From the NCBI GenBank assembly GCA_038322235.1, contig JBBQFQ010000002.1, positions 62,001-126,000 on the forward strand: a stretch of 64,000 nucleotides of DNA. Direction: 5' to 3'. A program made the translations under genes and the position numbers. Position 1 is the first letter of the stretch; each line of letters starts with the position of its first letter. Below are positions 17,731 through 25,797 of this stretch, piece after piece. The stretch comes from SZAS-18 sp038322235 (GTDB lineage Bacteria; Verrucomicrobiota; Verrucomicrobiia; Chthoniobacterales; SZAS-18). The notes under the pieces are model-generated. The model was not told the origin of the DNA. It saw nothing but the letters and a program-made list of their open reading frames with translations, and did not search any database.

Positions 17731-20700
17731 ATGCGCCCCTTCCGTCCCATTCCCGCCCTAGCCTTCTGGGGGGCATTCGTTCTCGCGGCTGCCGCGGCAG
17801 ACATGCGCACCAGTCCCCAAATCGCCGCGCTCGATCGAGCGCTTTCCTCCGCCGGGCCAAAGGCGCGCGTCATCCGTCTCGGCGATATGGCACTTCCCCG
17901 CGCGCTGGTTGAAGCCGCGCGGCGCGGGCTCACGGGCGAACCGGTGACGGATAGCGCGTTCGCCGGCGGCGTGACGCTTTGGCCCGGAGGGATCGTTCCA
18001 TACGATTTCGATGCCGGAGTTTCGGTGGAGCACCGACGCGCCTTTGTCGATGCCGCCAACGACTGGTCGACGTTCGCCGCCGTAACCTTTGTCCCGCGGA
18101 CGATGCAGTCCGATTACGTCCACGTCCAAAACATGCCGAGCGGCGGCGGATTTTCGGCGGTGGGGAAAGTCGGCGGCGCCCAGGATTTCCGGATCGGGCC
18201 CGTCGCCTGGAATCGCGGCACTTTGACCCACGAACTCGGCCACACCCTGGGCCTCGTCCACGAGCACCAGCGCTCGGATCGCGACAGCTTCGTCGTCCTC
18301 TTTCCGCAGAATCTGCCGGGTGGGGTGCTCGATGGGAACTACGTCCTGCTGCCGAATTCGGACAACCAGGGTGCGTACGACTTTCTCTCGGTCATGCATT
18401 ACTCTCGCGTGCAGGCGTCCACGAACGGCCAGGACACGATGCGACCGCAGCCGGCGTATGCCTCCTTTCTCGACCTGATGGGCAACAACCCCGATCGCAC
18501 CCTCAGTGCGCTCGATCGGCAGAAGATGGCGCTCAAATACGGGGCCGGGCCGGCTCAATCGGCCGTCGTGCGCAACACCCAGGACGCCGGCCCCGGCAGC
18601 CTGCGAGCCGCGATATATTACGCCTTCGACCATCCGAATACGACCATCTCGTTCGCGATTCCCCCAACCGATTCAGGCTTCGCGTCGGGCGTCTTCACGA
18701 TCCAGCCGAGCGACATCATGACCCGGCTCGCCGCCGGCACGATCATCGACGGCACGACGCAAGCGGGGTGGAGTCCGGGCGTGCCGGTGGTGGCGTTGAG
18801 TGGAGCCTTCTCGCTCGCCGAGGATCTCTCGTTTCCGGGGCTGAGGCTGACCGAAGCGAATTGTACCGTGCGGGCTCTGCTCATCAGCGGCTTTCGCACC
18901 TACGGCATCGAAATCAGCGGGAGCGGGGCGGGCGGGAACACCGTCACCGCATGCTGGATCGGGGCTGACGCGACCGGTGCGGCGGCTGTCGCGAATGACC
19001 GGGGCGTCGGTCTGATCCTTGGGGCCAACAACAACGTCATCGGCGGGGTCACGTCGGCCGCGCGCAATGTGATCTCGGGCAACACAAACCAAGGGGTTGC
19101 CATCATCGATCCGGGCACCGCTTCGAATCAAGTGCTCGGGAATTACGTCGGGGTGAATGCCGCCGGAACAGCCGCTCTTCAGAACGCGGTGGGCGTGGGG
19201 ATCTTCGGCGGCGCTTCGGGCAACTTCGTCGGCGGGACCGCCGCGGGAGCAGGGAACCTCATTTCCGGCAATTCCGCGCAAGGCATTCTAATCAGTGATA
19301 GCGGAACCAATGCGAACGTCGTCCGGGGAAACCGGGTCGGCACCAATCCCGCGGGCACGGCCGCGCTCGCCAACGGGAATCGGGGGATTGCCATTTACCC
19401 CGGCGCCCATTCCAACGTTATTGGCGGCACCGCCGCGGGCGCCGGTAATCTCGCTTCCGGCAACGTCGGTGACGGCATTTTCGTCGGGTTCGGCGACGCC
19501 AACTCGAATCAGATTCTCGGCAATCTGGCCGGCACCAACGCCGCCGGCACGGCGGCCGTCCCGAACACCGGTGCGGGCATCAGTCTCTACGCGGGCGCCC
19601 AATTCAACGTCGTGGGCGGCGCGGCGGCCGGCGCCGCCAACCTTGCCTCCGGCAACACCGGCGATGGCATTTTTGTCGGCTTCGCCGGCACATCGCAAAA
19701 CACGGTAAGCGGGAATCGCGTGGGCTTGAACGTCGCCGGCACAGCGGCCCTTCCCAACCAAGGCTCGGGGATTTCAGTCTACTCCGGCGCAACCTCAAAC
19801 CTGATCGGCGGGTCGACGCCGGGCGCCGGCAACGTGGTTTCCGGCAATACGCGCGACGGCATTTCCCTTGGTTTCGCCGGCACCAATTCCAACACGGTCA
19901 GCGGGAACTTGGTCGGACTCGACCCCACCGGCTTGGTCCGACTGGCGAATGGCGGAAGTGGCGTCGCGCTTTATGCCGGGGTGCAATCCAACGTGATCGG
20001 CGGCGGAATCGGTGCCCGGAATTGGATCTCGGGCAACAACGCGAGCGGGGTGGCGCTGTCGTTTTCCGACACGAAATCCAACAGCGTGCTTGGCAACGTG
20101 ATCGGCTTGAATGTGGCGGGGGCGAACGTCGGCAACACCTCGAATGGCGTGCTGCTCTTCGGCGGCGCCCAAGACAATTCCATCGGCGGCATCGGCCCCG
20201 GAGAAGGCAATTTGATTTCCGGCAATGGCTTCGACGGCATCGTCAGTTACGACGCGACGACCTTCGGAAACATTTACCGCCGAAACCAAATCTACGGCAA
20301 TGCGAACGCCGGCATCGAACTCGTGACCGGCTCGAATCAAAACGCGCTCGCGCCCGTGCTGACCTCCGCCTCGCTCGGCCTCGGGACGACCGTGCAAGGC
20401 AGCTCCAGCGGCACGCCCGGCAACGTCCGGGTGGAATTCTTCGCCACGCCGCCGGCCAATTCTGCGGGCGGAGCGGGCCGATACTTCATCGGAGAGGCCA
20501 CCCCGGCGTCGGCCAGCTTCAGCGTCACCCTCACAACCACCGTGCCAGCGGGCCATCTCATTACGGCGACCGCGACGGACACCAGCGCCGGCAACACGTC
20601 AGCCTTCTCCAATCCGACGACGGTAACGGTGGTCGATACGTTGGGAGACGGAATTCCGGACGCGTGGCGCGTCGCTTACTTCGGCCCGAACTGGGCCCAG

Positions 20701-21015
20701 AATCCTCAGGCCGGCGCCAGTGCTGATCCCGATGGCGACGGACTCAGCAACCTCGCGGAATTCCGCGCCGGCTTGAATCCAAACAATGCCTCGAGCCGTC
20801 TCACCCTCACGACCACGCGGTCGCTGGCGGATGAGCTGCTCTCGTTTCCGAGCATCAGCGGAATTCAATACCAGGTGCAAACGAGCGAATCGTTGACTGA
20901 TGGCTGGCGGGCGCTCGCCACTCCGGTCTCTGGAACCGGCCAGGTCCTTTCGCTTTCCGATCCTGGGGCGGTGGCCCGCGGAAAGCGATTCTATCGGGTG
21001 GTCGTCGTGCCGTGA
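17731..21015 (+). CDS. Secreted astacin-type metalloprotease with beta-helix repeats
   Basis: This 1094-residue protein begins with a signal peptide (ALAFWGAFVLAAAAAD). An M12A protease domain follows, with the zinc site HELGHTLGLVHEHQRSDRD and the Met-turn SVMHYS about 60 residues later. From about residue 290 to 860 there are some nine imperfect repeats of roughly 60 residues, built from GN-x-(V/I)G-(T/L)-N-x-AGTAA and N-x-IGG-x-x-AGAGN-x-x-SGN. This is a right-handed parallel beta-helix pattern. Near the end GDGIPDAWR and DPDGDGLSNLAEFRAGLNP form the calcium-binding-like tail found on many Verrucomicrobiota secreted proteins. GTG at 17713 is an alternative start that would overlap the upstream stop. 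It is the last gene of the plus-strand operon. Confidence 0.85.
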   Translation: MRPFRPIPALAFWGAFVLAAAAADMRTSPQIAALDRALSSAGPKARVIRLGDMALPRALVEAARRGLTGEPVTDSAFAGGVTLWPGGIVPYDFDAGVSVEHRRAFVDAANDWSTFAAVTFVPRTMQSDYVHVQNMPSGGGFSAVGKVGGAQDFRIGPVAWNRGTLTHELGHTLGLVHEHQRSDRDSFVVLFPQNLPGGVLDGNYVLLPNSDNQGAYDFLSVMHYSRVQASTNGQDTMRPQPAYASFLDLMGNNPDRTLSALDRQKMALKYGAGPAQSAVVRNTQDAGPGSLRAAIYYAFDHPNTTISFAIPPTDSGFASGVFTIQPSDIMTRLAAGTIIDGTTQAGWSPGVPVVALSGAFSLAEDLSFPGLRLTEANCTVRALLISGFRTYGIEISGSGAGGNTVTACWIGADATGAAAVANDRGVGLILGANNNVIGGVTSAARNVISGNTNQGVAIIDPGTASNQVLGNYVGVNAAGTAALQNAVGVGIFGGASGNFVGGTAAGAGNLISGNSAQGILISDSGTNANVVRGNRVGTNPAGTAALANGNRGIAIYPGAHSNVIGGTAAGAGNLASGNVGDGIFVGFGDANSNQILGNLAGTNAAGTAAVPNTGAGISLYAGAQFNVVGGAAAGAANLASGNTGDGIFVGFAGTSQNTVSGNRVGLNVAGTAALPNQGSGISVYSGATSNLIGGSTPGAGNVVSGNTRDGISLGFAGTNSNTVSGNLVGLDPTGLVRLANGGSGVALYAGVQSNVIGGGIGARNWISGNNASGVALSFSDTKSNSVLGNVIGLNVAGANVGNTSNGVLLFGGAQDNSIGGIGPGEGNLISGNGFDGIVSYDATTFGNIYRRNQIYGNANAGIELVTGSNQNALAPVLTSASLGLGTTVQGSSSGTPGNVRVEFFATPPANSAGGAGRYFIGEATPASASFSVTLTTTVPAGHLITATATDTSAGNTSAFSNPTTVTVVDTLGDGIPDAWRVAYFGPNWAQNPQAGASADPDGDGLSNLAEFRAGLNPNNASSRLTLTTTRSLADELLSFPSISGIQYQVQTSESLTDGWRALATPVSGTGQVLSLSDPGAVARGKRFYRVVVVP

Positions 21016-21054
21016 CGGTGCGGCGATCCGGCGGCGGCAGGTCCAGAGCATCGC

Positions 21055-21933
21055 TCACCCCGCGGATCGCGGCTCGGCGCGAAAGGGAAGCGGGAGGTCA
21101 AACTTCTCCGGGCTCGCCGGGCACATGCCGCAGACCGATTCGTCTTCGCGATCGAAAAACTCCTCCAACTCCGCCTCGGTGCAATCCGGCGCCAGCGGCC
21201 GATAGCGGAGGTATGGATCCCACGCCGCATCCAGGACAAACTTCCGGTCCTGCAGCCCGAGGTAGGCCAGCGGCGCGCATTTCCAGATTCGACCCTCGTG
21301 CAACTGCGCGCAATGCCGCGCCGGGCAATGCTCCCAACTCGCCCTCGGATCGGCATCTGCATAGGGCCGCATCGCTGCGCCAGCGCCATGGTACCGCCGG
21401 GTCCAGTGGCCGTGCGAGCGGAGACCGATCACGCGGAGCCGGTGCTCCCGCACCCAACCTTCCAGCAGGGTCAAATTGGGACGAAGTTTTTCCGCGTAGG
21501 CGGGGTCGTCGTGATGCACCGAAAGCTCGATGGTCGCATACGGATCGTCCCGCAGCGCTGCCGGTAGGTCCGGGTGCCGCTGGAGGAAAAAGCCGTTCGT
21601 CACGAGCCGCAGCATCGCCCCTGGCCAATGGCGCCGGGCCAGGCGGAGGAAGGCAGGCAGTTCCGGATGCAGGGTCGGCTCGCCGCCCAGGATCGTGAAC
21701 ATCCGCGGGCGCAGCCGACCCGCCCAAGCCCCCATCCACGACTCGGCCTCTGCGAGCGAGAGATCGCCGCGGTGGCCGTGATTTGAGTAATGCGAGCAGC
21801 TCTCGCAGGCCAGATTGCAGCGATGCGTGATGTGGAGCTCCAGATTGGGGAGAGTGCGCACGGTGTCACGTTGGCTGTCGGCGGCATGTGCCACAAGGTT
21901 TCCGTGCGCTTTTAACTTGCCTGTGCTCACCAC
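21055..21933 (-). CDS. Radical SAM protein
   Basis: The 292-residue protein has the 4Fe-4S motif CNLACESC (C-x3-C-x2-C; residues 39-46), the SAM-contact strand TILGGEPTLHPEL and LRLVTNGFFL. The C-terminal cysteines C-x4-C (EHCPARHCAQL), IWKCAPLAYL and VCGMCPASPEKF suggest a SPASM-like auxiliary cluster. The longest reading starts at GTG 21933, only 17 bases from the divergent ATG at 21951; GTG at 21861, directly before LPNLELHITHRC, would leave room for promoters and may be the true start. It resembles radical SAM enzymes scattered in glycan or peptide-modification loci. The substrate is unknown and no precursor peptide was recognised. Confidence 0.82.
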   Translation of the reverse strand: MVSTGKLKAHGNLVAHAADSQRDTVRTLPNLELHITHRCNLACESCSHYSNHGHRGDLSLAEAESWMGAWAGRLRPRMFTILGGEPTLHPELPAFLRLARRHWPGAMLRLVTNGFFLQRHPDLPAALRDDPYATIELSVHHDDPAYAEKLRPNLTLLEGWVREHRLRVIGLRSHGHWTRRYHGAGAAMRPYADADPRASWEHCPARHCAQLHEGRIWKCAPLAYLGLQDRKFVLDAAWDPYLRYRPLAPDCTEAELEEFFDREDESVCGMCPASPEKFDLPLPFRAEPRSAG

Positions 21934-21950
21934 TTTGCTACCACATCCAC

Positions 21951-22763
21951 ATGGACCTCAAGGCCACCGCCGAACTTTCGCTCTTGCAACGCGCCCAGCA
22001 ACTCGCCCGCAGGCGGACGGTCGCGGGCGGAGGCGGTCTGGTTCTCGCCACCCTCGCCGCGGCCGCCCAGGCCGGAGTGATATTCCCGGACACGATCGCG
22101 CCGCCTCCGACCACCGGGCAGGTTTCCAACGTCAGGGCTGACTACGGCTTCATCGGCAGCGGCGGAGGCACCTACGGATCGAGCAGCGGCCCGACGAATT
22201 TCAACGCGTCGACCTTTTCGCTCACTTCGACTGCGACCGGCATCTCGGTCGGAGGAATCGCCACCCCGGTCCTCAAGCTAAACGGGACCATCTCGATTAG
22301 CGGCGCTCCGCTCGGTCCGCTGTACACCCTCACGCTCACCGGCGTGCTTCCGAGTTCGGCCGCAAATGGGGCCGTTTACATGGGGTTCACCTTCACCCCG
22401 ACCTTCTCGGGCGGCACGACGCTTTCGTTCGACTCGATGAGCATCAATACCAGCGTAGGAGGTTTCAGCGCCAGCACCCCCGGGGCGCTCACGAGCGGCT
22501 CGGCGGCGAGTGCCTCGATCCTTACCGGCGACTTCACTGGGGTGAGCAATTTTGCCTTCACCGCGACCATTCAGTTCACGTGGAATGGCGCGGGAGCAGG
22601 CAGTTCGTTGAACATCGACATTCCCAGTTCGTCGCTCGATATCGGCTTCCGTCCTGTTTCCGCGGTGCCTGAGCCGGGCACGGTGGCGGTAGGAGTGGGC
22701 GGTGCGGTGTTGGCGGTCTGGACGATGCTCCGCCGTCGGCGGCCCGTCATGGCGCTGCGCTGA
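21951..22763 (+). CDS. PEP-CTERM sorting-domain exported protein
   Basis: The 270-residue protein has an N-terminal hydrophobic export segment (VLATLAAAAQA) and a low-complexity Ser/Thr/Gly-rich body predicted to be beta-rich. The tail is diagnostic: AVPEPGTVAVG, a hydrophobic span, then the RRRRP stop-transfer, the PEP-CTERM signal recognised by exosortase systems. The ATG at 21951 is preferred over one 63 bases upstream because the latter adds a Cys-rich non-signal prefix. No exosortase gene is in the window. PEP-CTERM proteins are commonly sorted to the outer surface and glycosylated, which suits the surrounding glycosyltransferases. Body function not identifiable. Confidence 0.85.
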   Translation: MDLKATAELSLLQRAQQLARRRTVAGGGGLVLATLAAAAQAGVIFPDTIAPPPTTGQVSNVRADYGFIGSGGGTYGSSSGPTNFNASTFSLTSTATGISVGGIATPVLKLNGTISISGAPLGPLYTLTLTGVLPSSAANGAVYMGFTFTPTFSGGTTLSFDSMSINTSVGGFSASTPGALTSGSAASASILTGDFTGVSNFAFTATIQFTWNGAGAGSSLNIDIPSSSLDIGFRPVSAVPEPGTVAVGVGGAVLAVWTMLRRRRPVMALR

Positions 22764-22774
22764 GCGCATCCGCG

Positions 22775-24061
22775 GTGTCCATCCCCATCCTCAGTCTCCT
22801 CCCGCAAGCGCAACAGGATCCGGCCAGCGGCGCGGCCCGCTCGCAATTGACGTGGTGCCGGCTGCTCGCCGGTATGCGGGAGCCTGATGGCAGCCCCGCC
22901 TTTCGCATCCGCGCGCTCGGCACCACCGCGAGCGATGTGGGCGGCCTCCCCGGCGGAGCGCTGGCCTTCCTGCGCGCCGCCGGTCTGGAGGTAAGCGTCG
23001 CCGAGCGCCGTTTCGGCCGTCACGCCTGGCCAGTACTCTCCTTTTCTGATCGCGGCATCGACTGCACGCTCCTCGATACCGGCGGCCACCCAGCGCATCT
23101 CAGCGTCGCTGCGCAGCAGGCGCTCGACCGCCTGCTCCAGGAAACCCTCGCTGCCGAGTCGCCCCGCGTCGCCATTGGCTTCGGCGGCCTGCCGGCCGAT
23201 TTTGCCCGACGCCATCTGCTCCGTGAGGCGGGCGCGCGAGTACTCTTCGGCCTGCACAATCACGCTTACTACAACGTCTCTCGCACCTACTTCACGCCCG
23301 CGGGCGGGATCGATGCGGTCTTCGCTCCGAGCCGCTATCTGCGCGATCGATACGCCCGCGACGTCGGCGTGGAAGCGGAGGTTTTTCTCCCGCCGCTCGA
23401 TCCGGAGGAAATGCCGGCCGGGCCGGAGGATGAGCGGGTCTTCATCACGTTCGTCAATCCGTCGCCGGAAAAGGGCCTCTACTTCTTCGTGCGGCTGGCG
23501 GAGGAACTCGCGCGGCGGCGTCCGGATCTGCCCATCCTGGTGGTGGAATCCCGCGGTGGCTGCGCCGATCTGCTGGCGGCTTCGCAGGCGGCGGGGATCG
23601 ATCTCACGCGCCACGAATCGCTCATGATCGCGCCCGGCGTGCTGCGTGCGGCGGAGATTTATGCGGTCTCGCGCCTGGTGCTCATGCCGTCGGTCTGGCC
23701 GGAGCCCGCCGGTCGCGTGGTGCTGGAGGCGATGCATCACGGCATTCCACCGCTCCTCTCGGATAGGGGCGGCCTGCCGGAAATCGCGGGCGAAGGCGGC
23801 ATCGTCCTGCCGCTGCCGGCTTCGCTCCAATCCGAGACGCGCACGGTCGTGGACGCCGCCTCCGTCGAACCGTGGATTCGAGCGATCGAGCACTTGAGCG
23901 ACGACTCGGCCGCCTACGATGCCGCGTGCCGGCGCGCGCGGTCTGCCGCCCAGCGCGCGCTGCCTGCCGCCCAGTTGCCCCGTTTCGCCGCCCTGGTCCG
24001 AAGGCTGGCGGGAGAACCCACGTCATCGATGGGCGCCAATCCGTGCTTTAATGGTTTATGA
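22775..24061 (+). CDS. Glycosyltransferase family 4-like protein
   Basis: The 428-residue cytoplasmic GT-B protein has VNPSPEKGLYFFVRLAEEL, the donor-domain start typical of GT4. LMPSVWPEPAGRVVLEAMHHGIPPL and SDRGGLPEIAGEGGIVLP follow, with the E-x7-E retaining signature (Glu in WPEP and VLEA). The start is GTG at 22775, twelve bases after the PEP-CTERM stop. The end overlaps the next ATG by four bases. The N-terminal acceptor domain is unusual in that the usual Gly-rich loop is not obvious. Likely adds a sugar to an envelope glycan; acceptor and donor unknown. Confidence 0.85.
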   Translation: MSIPILSLLPQAQQDPASGAARSQLTWCRLLAGMREPDGSPAFRIRALGTTASDVGGLPGGALAFLRAAGLEVSVAERRFGRHAWPVLSFSDRGIDCTLLDTGGHPAHLSVAAQQALDRLLQETLAAESPRVAIGFGGLPADFARRHLLREAGARVLFGLHNHAYYNVSRTYFTPAGGIDAVFAPSRYLRDRYARDVGVEAEVFLPPLDPEEMPAGPEDERVFITFVNPSPEKGLYFFVRLAEELARRRPDLPILVVESRGGCADLLAASQAAGIDLTRHESLMIAPGVLRAAEIYAVSRLVLMPSVWPEPAGRVVLEAMHHGIPPLLSDRGGLPEIAGEGGIVLPLPASLQSETRTVVDAASVEPWIRAIEHLSDDSAAYDAACRRARSAAQRALPAAQLPRFAALVRRLAGEPTSSMGANPCFNGL

Positions 24062-24651
24062 AACGGAGAGTGCCACTCATCACCGCCATCGTTGTGCTGG
24101 TCGCCCTCGCCGCGTTCTGGCTCGTCTCCACCTCACGCGCTGCGACGGAAACTCCCGATTACAAGGTCGTCCGCACCGACGAAAATTTCGAGATCCGCGA
24201 CTATCCGGCACTCACGGTCGCCACCACCGCAATGGACGGTGCGGAGATGAACGGCGGCTTCGGAAAATTGTTCCGTTTCATCACCGGCGGCAACGACGCC
24301 AAGGAAAGGATCGCGATGACCTCGCCGGTCCTGATCGACACGACGAAGGACAAGAAGACGATGAGCTTCATCATGCCCAGGAAGGCGGTGGAGAAAGGCG
24401 TGCCGAAACCAGCCGGAGAAACCGTGACCCTCGGCAAGCTGCCGGCGGCGAGATTCGCCGTGCTGCGTTTCGACGGCGGTCGCACCGCGCAAAATGAGAA
24501 AACCGCCACCGACCAACTCCAGGCGCGGCTCGCCGCGGAGAAGCTGGTCGGCAAAGGCGCGCCGACATTCGCCTATTACGATCCCCCGTGGACGCCGACC
24601 TTCATGCGGCGGAATGAGGTGATGATCCGCATCGACAAGCGCCTTGAATAA
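24058..24651 (+). CDS. SOUL-family haem-binding protein
   Basis: The 197-residue protein has an N-terminal hydrophobic anchor/signal (residues 5-27, ITAIVVLVALAAFWLVST). The SOUL/HBP fold follows: YKVVRTDENFEIRDYPAL, FGKLFRFITGGNDAKERIAMTSPV and the C-terminal YYDPPWTPTFMRRNEVMI. These segments match the family along its whole length. SOUL proteins bind haem or tetrapyrroles in vertebrates; bacterial roles are poorly known. The start overlaps the upstream glycosyltransferase gene (ATGA) and the next gene overlaps its stop, so it is in the same transcription unit. Periplasmic location inferred. Confidence 0.92.
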   Translation: MKRRVPLITAIVVLVALAAFWLVSTSRAATETPDYKVVRTDENFEIRDYPALTVATTAMDGAEMNGGFGKLFRFITGGNDAKERIAMTSPVLIDTTKDKKTMSFIMPRKAVEKGVPKPAGETVTLGKLPAARFAVLRFDGGRTAQNEKTATDQLQARLAAEKLVGKGAPTFAYYDPPWTPTFMRRNEVMIRIDKRLE

Positions 24652-25516
24652 CCCGGCCCTCCAACTCTTGCTCGCCGCGATGGCGGGTTTTCTTTCCGCG
24701 TGCGCGTCGCCGCAGATTTCGACCCACGAGATCAAGCGATCCGATCCTGGCGCGGTGGCGCTCGTCGCGGCCGCTCGTCGGGCGCAGGGGGGTGCGACGC
24801 TCGGAAAACTCCACGATGTGAGCGTGCGCTACGAGGGGCAATGGCCCGCCATCGGGCCGCGCTTTCAGCCCGTGCTCTCGGATACCGGCTTCCGGCGCGG
24901 GTCCGAAGAACGTCTGCTCACCCGACCGCGCGTCATCGCTCAGGAGCACACGGGACCGGCGGGGAAAAAGCTCGTCCTGCGCGAACGGGGCGAGGTCACC
25001 GTTACCGCCAATGGTGCGTTCTCGACCAACGAGGAAAACAAGCGCGCGGCCGCGCTCGTGGCGGATGCCTACACGATGTTCCTGCTGGGACCATTCTACT
25101 TCGACCGACCGGGCGTCTGGCTTGCTTCCAACGGCGAAGCCATCGTGGAAGAGGCGGTGTGCGACCAGGTCCTCGCGGTGTTGCGTCCGGGGTTCGGGAT
25201 GGCGAAGGAAGACCGGGTGATCCTCTTCATCGACCGTGCGACCAGACAGCTCCGCCGCGTCCGCCTGACCTTGAACGGCCTGGAAAGCACGCGCGGCGCG
25301 GAGGTCGATGTGACCTTCCGCAACTTCCGCACGGTCGGCGGCATCGTCTGGCCAACCGATTTCGACGAACGCATCCGCGTCCCCTTTGACTTGCACGTGC
25401 ATCATTGGCGCCTGCTCGGGCTCGACCTCAACCGCGGTCTCCGCGCCTCGGACCTCGCGGCGTCCGGCTTCAAAGGCCGCGCGGTGAAATCCGCGACGGC
25501 GCTGCCCGCGCGTTAA
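24644..25516 (+). CDS. Putative lipoprotein, unknown function
   Basis: The 290-residue protein starts with a hydrophobic segment ending LSAC (Cys about residue 20), a plausible lipobox, although the N-terminus lacks the usual basic residues. The start shown is TTG at 24644 overlapping the SOUL-gene stop; ATG at 24680 would cut into the lipobox signal. The body is beta-rich (YEGQWPAIGPRFQPVLSD, VDVTFRNFRTVGGIVWPTDFD), reminiscent of LolA/outer-membrane lipoprotein-like folds that end in a statement of fit like GGIVWP. I do not recognise a defined family. Its translation is probably coupled to the SOUL gene. Confidence 0.7.
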   Translation: MNNPALQLLLAAMAGFLSACASPQISTHEIKRSDPGAVALVAAARRAQGGATLGKLHDVSVRYEGQWPAIGPRFQPVLSDTGFRRGSEERLLTRPRVIAQEHTGPAGKKLVLRERGEVTVTANGAFSTNEENKRAAALVADAYTMFLLGPFYFDRPGVWLASNGEAIVEEAVCDQVLAVLRPGFGMAKEDRVILFIDRATRQLRRVRLTLNGLESTRGAEVDVTFRNFRTVGGIVWPTDFDERIRVPFDLHVHHWRLLGLDLNRGLRASDLAASGFKGRAVKSATALPAR

Positions 25517-25617
25517 ATGCTCGAGACGGAAGAGCGTGCTGCAATCCCGGTGTCGAAGAATGCGTCGCCCGAAAAACTGCGGCCGATGAACGCGGAGACA
25601 CCGGACACGCCCGCGAA

Positions 25618-25779
25618 ATGAAGGGCGTGAAGAAACAGCATCTGCCGGAGAAACGGTGCGTCCGTTGCGGACGACCGTTTGCCTGGCGGAAAAAGTGGGA
25701 GCGCGTTTGGGACGAGGTGAAATTTTGCAGTGAGCGCTGCCGCGGGAACAAACCAGCGCAGCGCGCGGAAACGAAGTAA
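25618..25779 (+). CDS. DUF2256 zinc-ribbon protein
   Basis: This 53-residue protein matches DUF2256 nearly throughout: PEKRCVRCGRPFAWRKKWER, then WDEVKFCSERCR. The two CxxC pairs (C-x2-C and C-x3-C) should bind one zinc. It begins at ATG 25618 inside a longer open frame whose upstream part has no family match. It lies 19 bases before the photolyase-like gene. DUF2256 genes are often found beside cryptochrome/photolyase genes, so the pairing is expected and likely functional, although the role of DUF2256 is unknown. Confidence 0.88.
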   Translation: MKGVKKQHLPEKRCVRCGRPFAWRKKWERVWDEVKFCSERCRGNKPAQRAETK

Positions 25780-25797
25780 CCCGGCGATTCTTTTTGT

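Noticed and set aside
1..24000. Laterally transferred genomic island at the O-antigen locus
   Set aside because: Base composition and codon use look continuous with the rest of the window, and there is no integrase, transposase or tRNA-flanked repeat; surface loci can be mobile, but no mark of it is visible.
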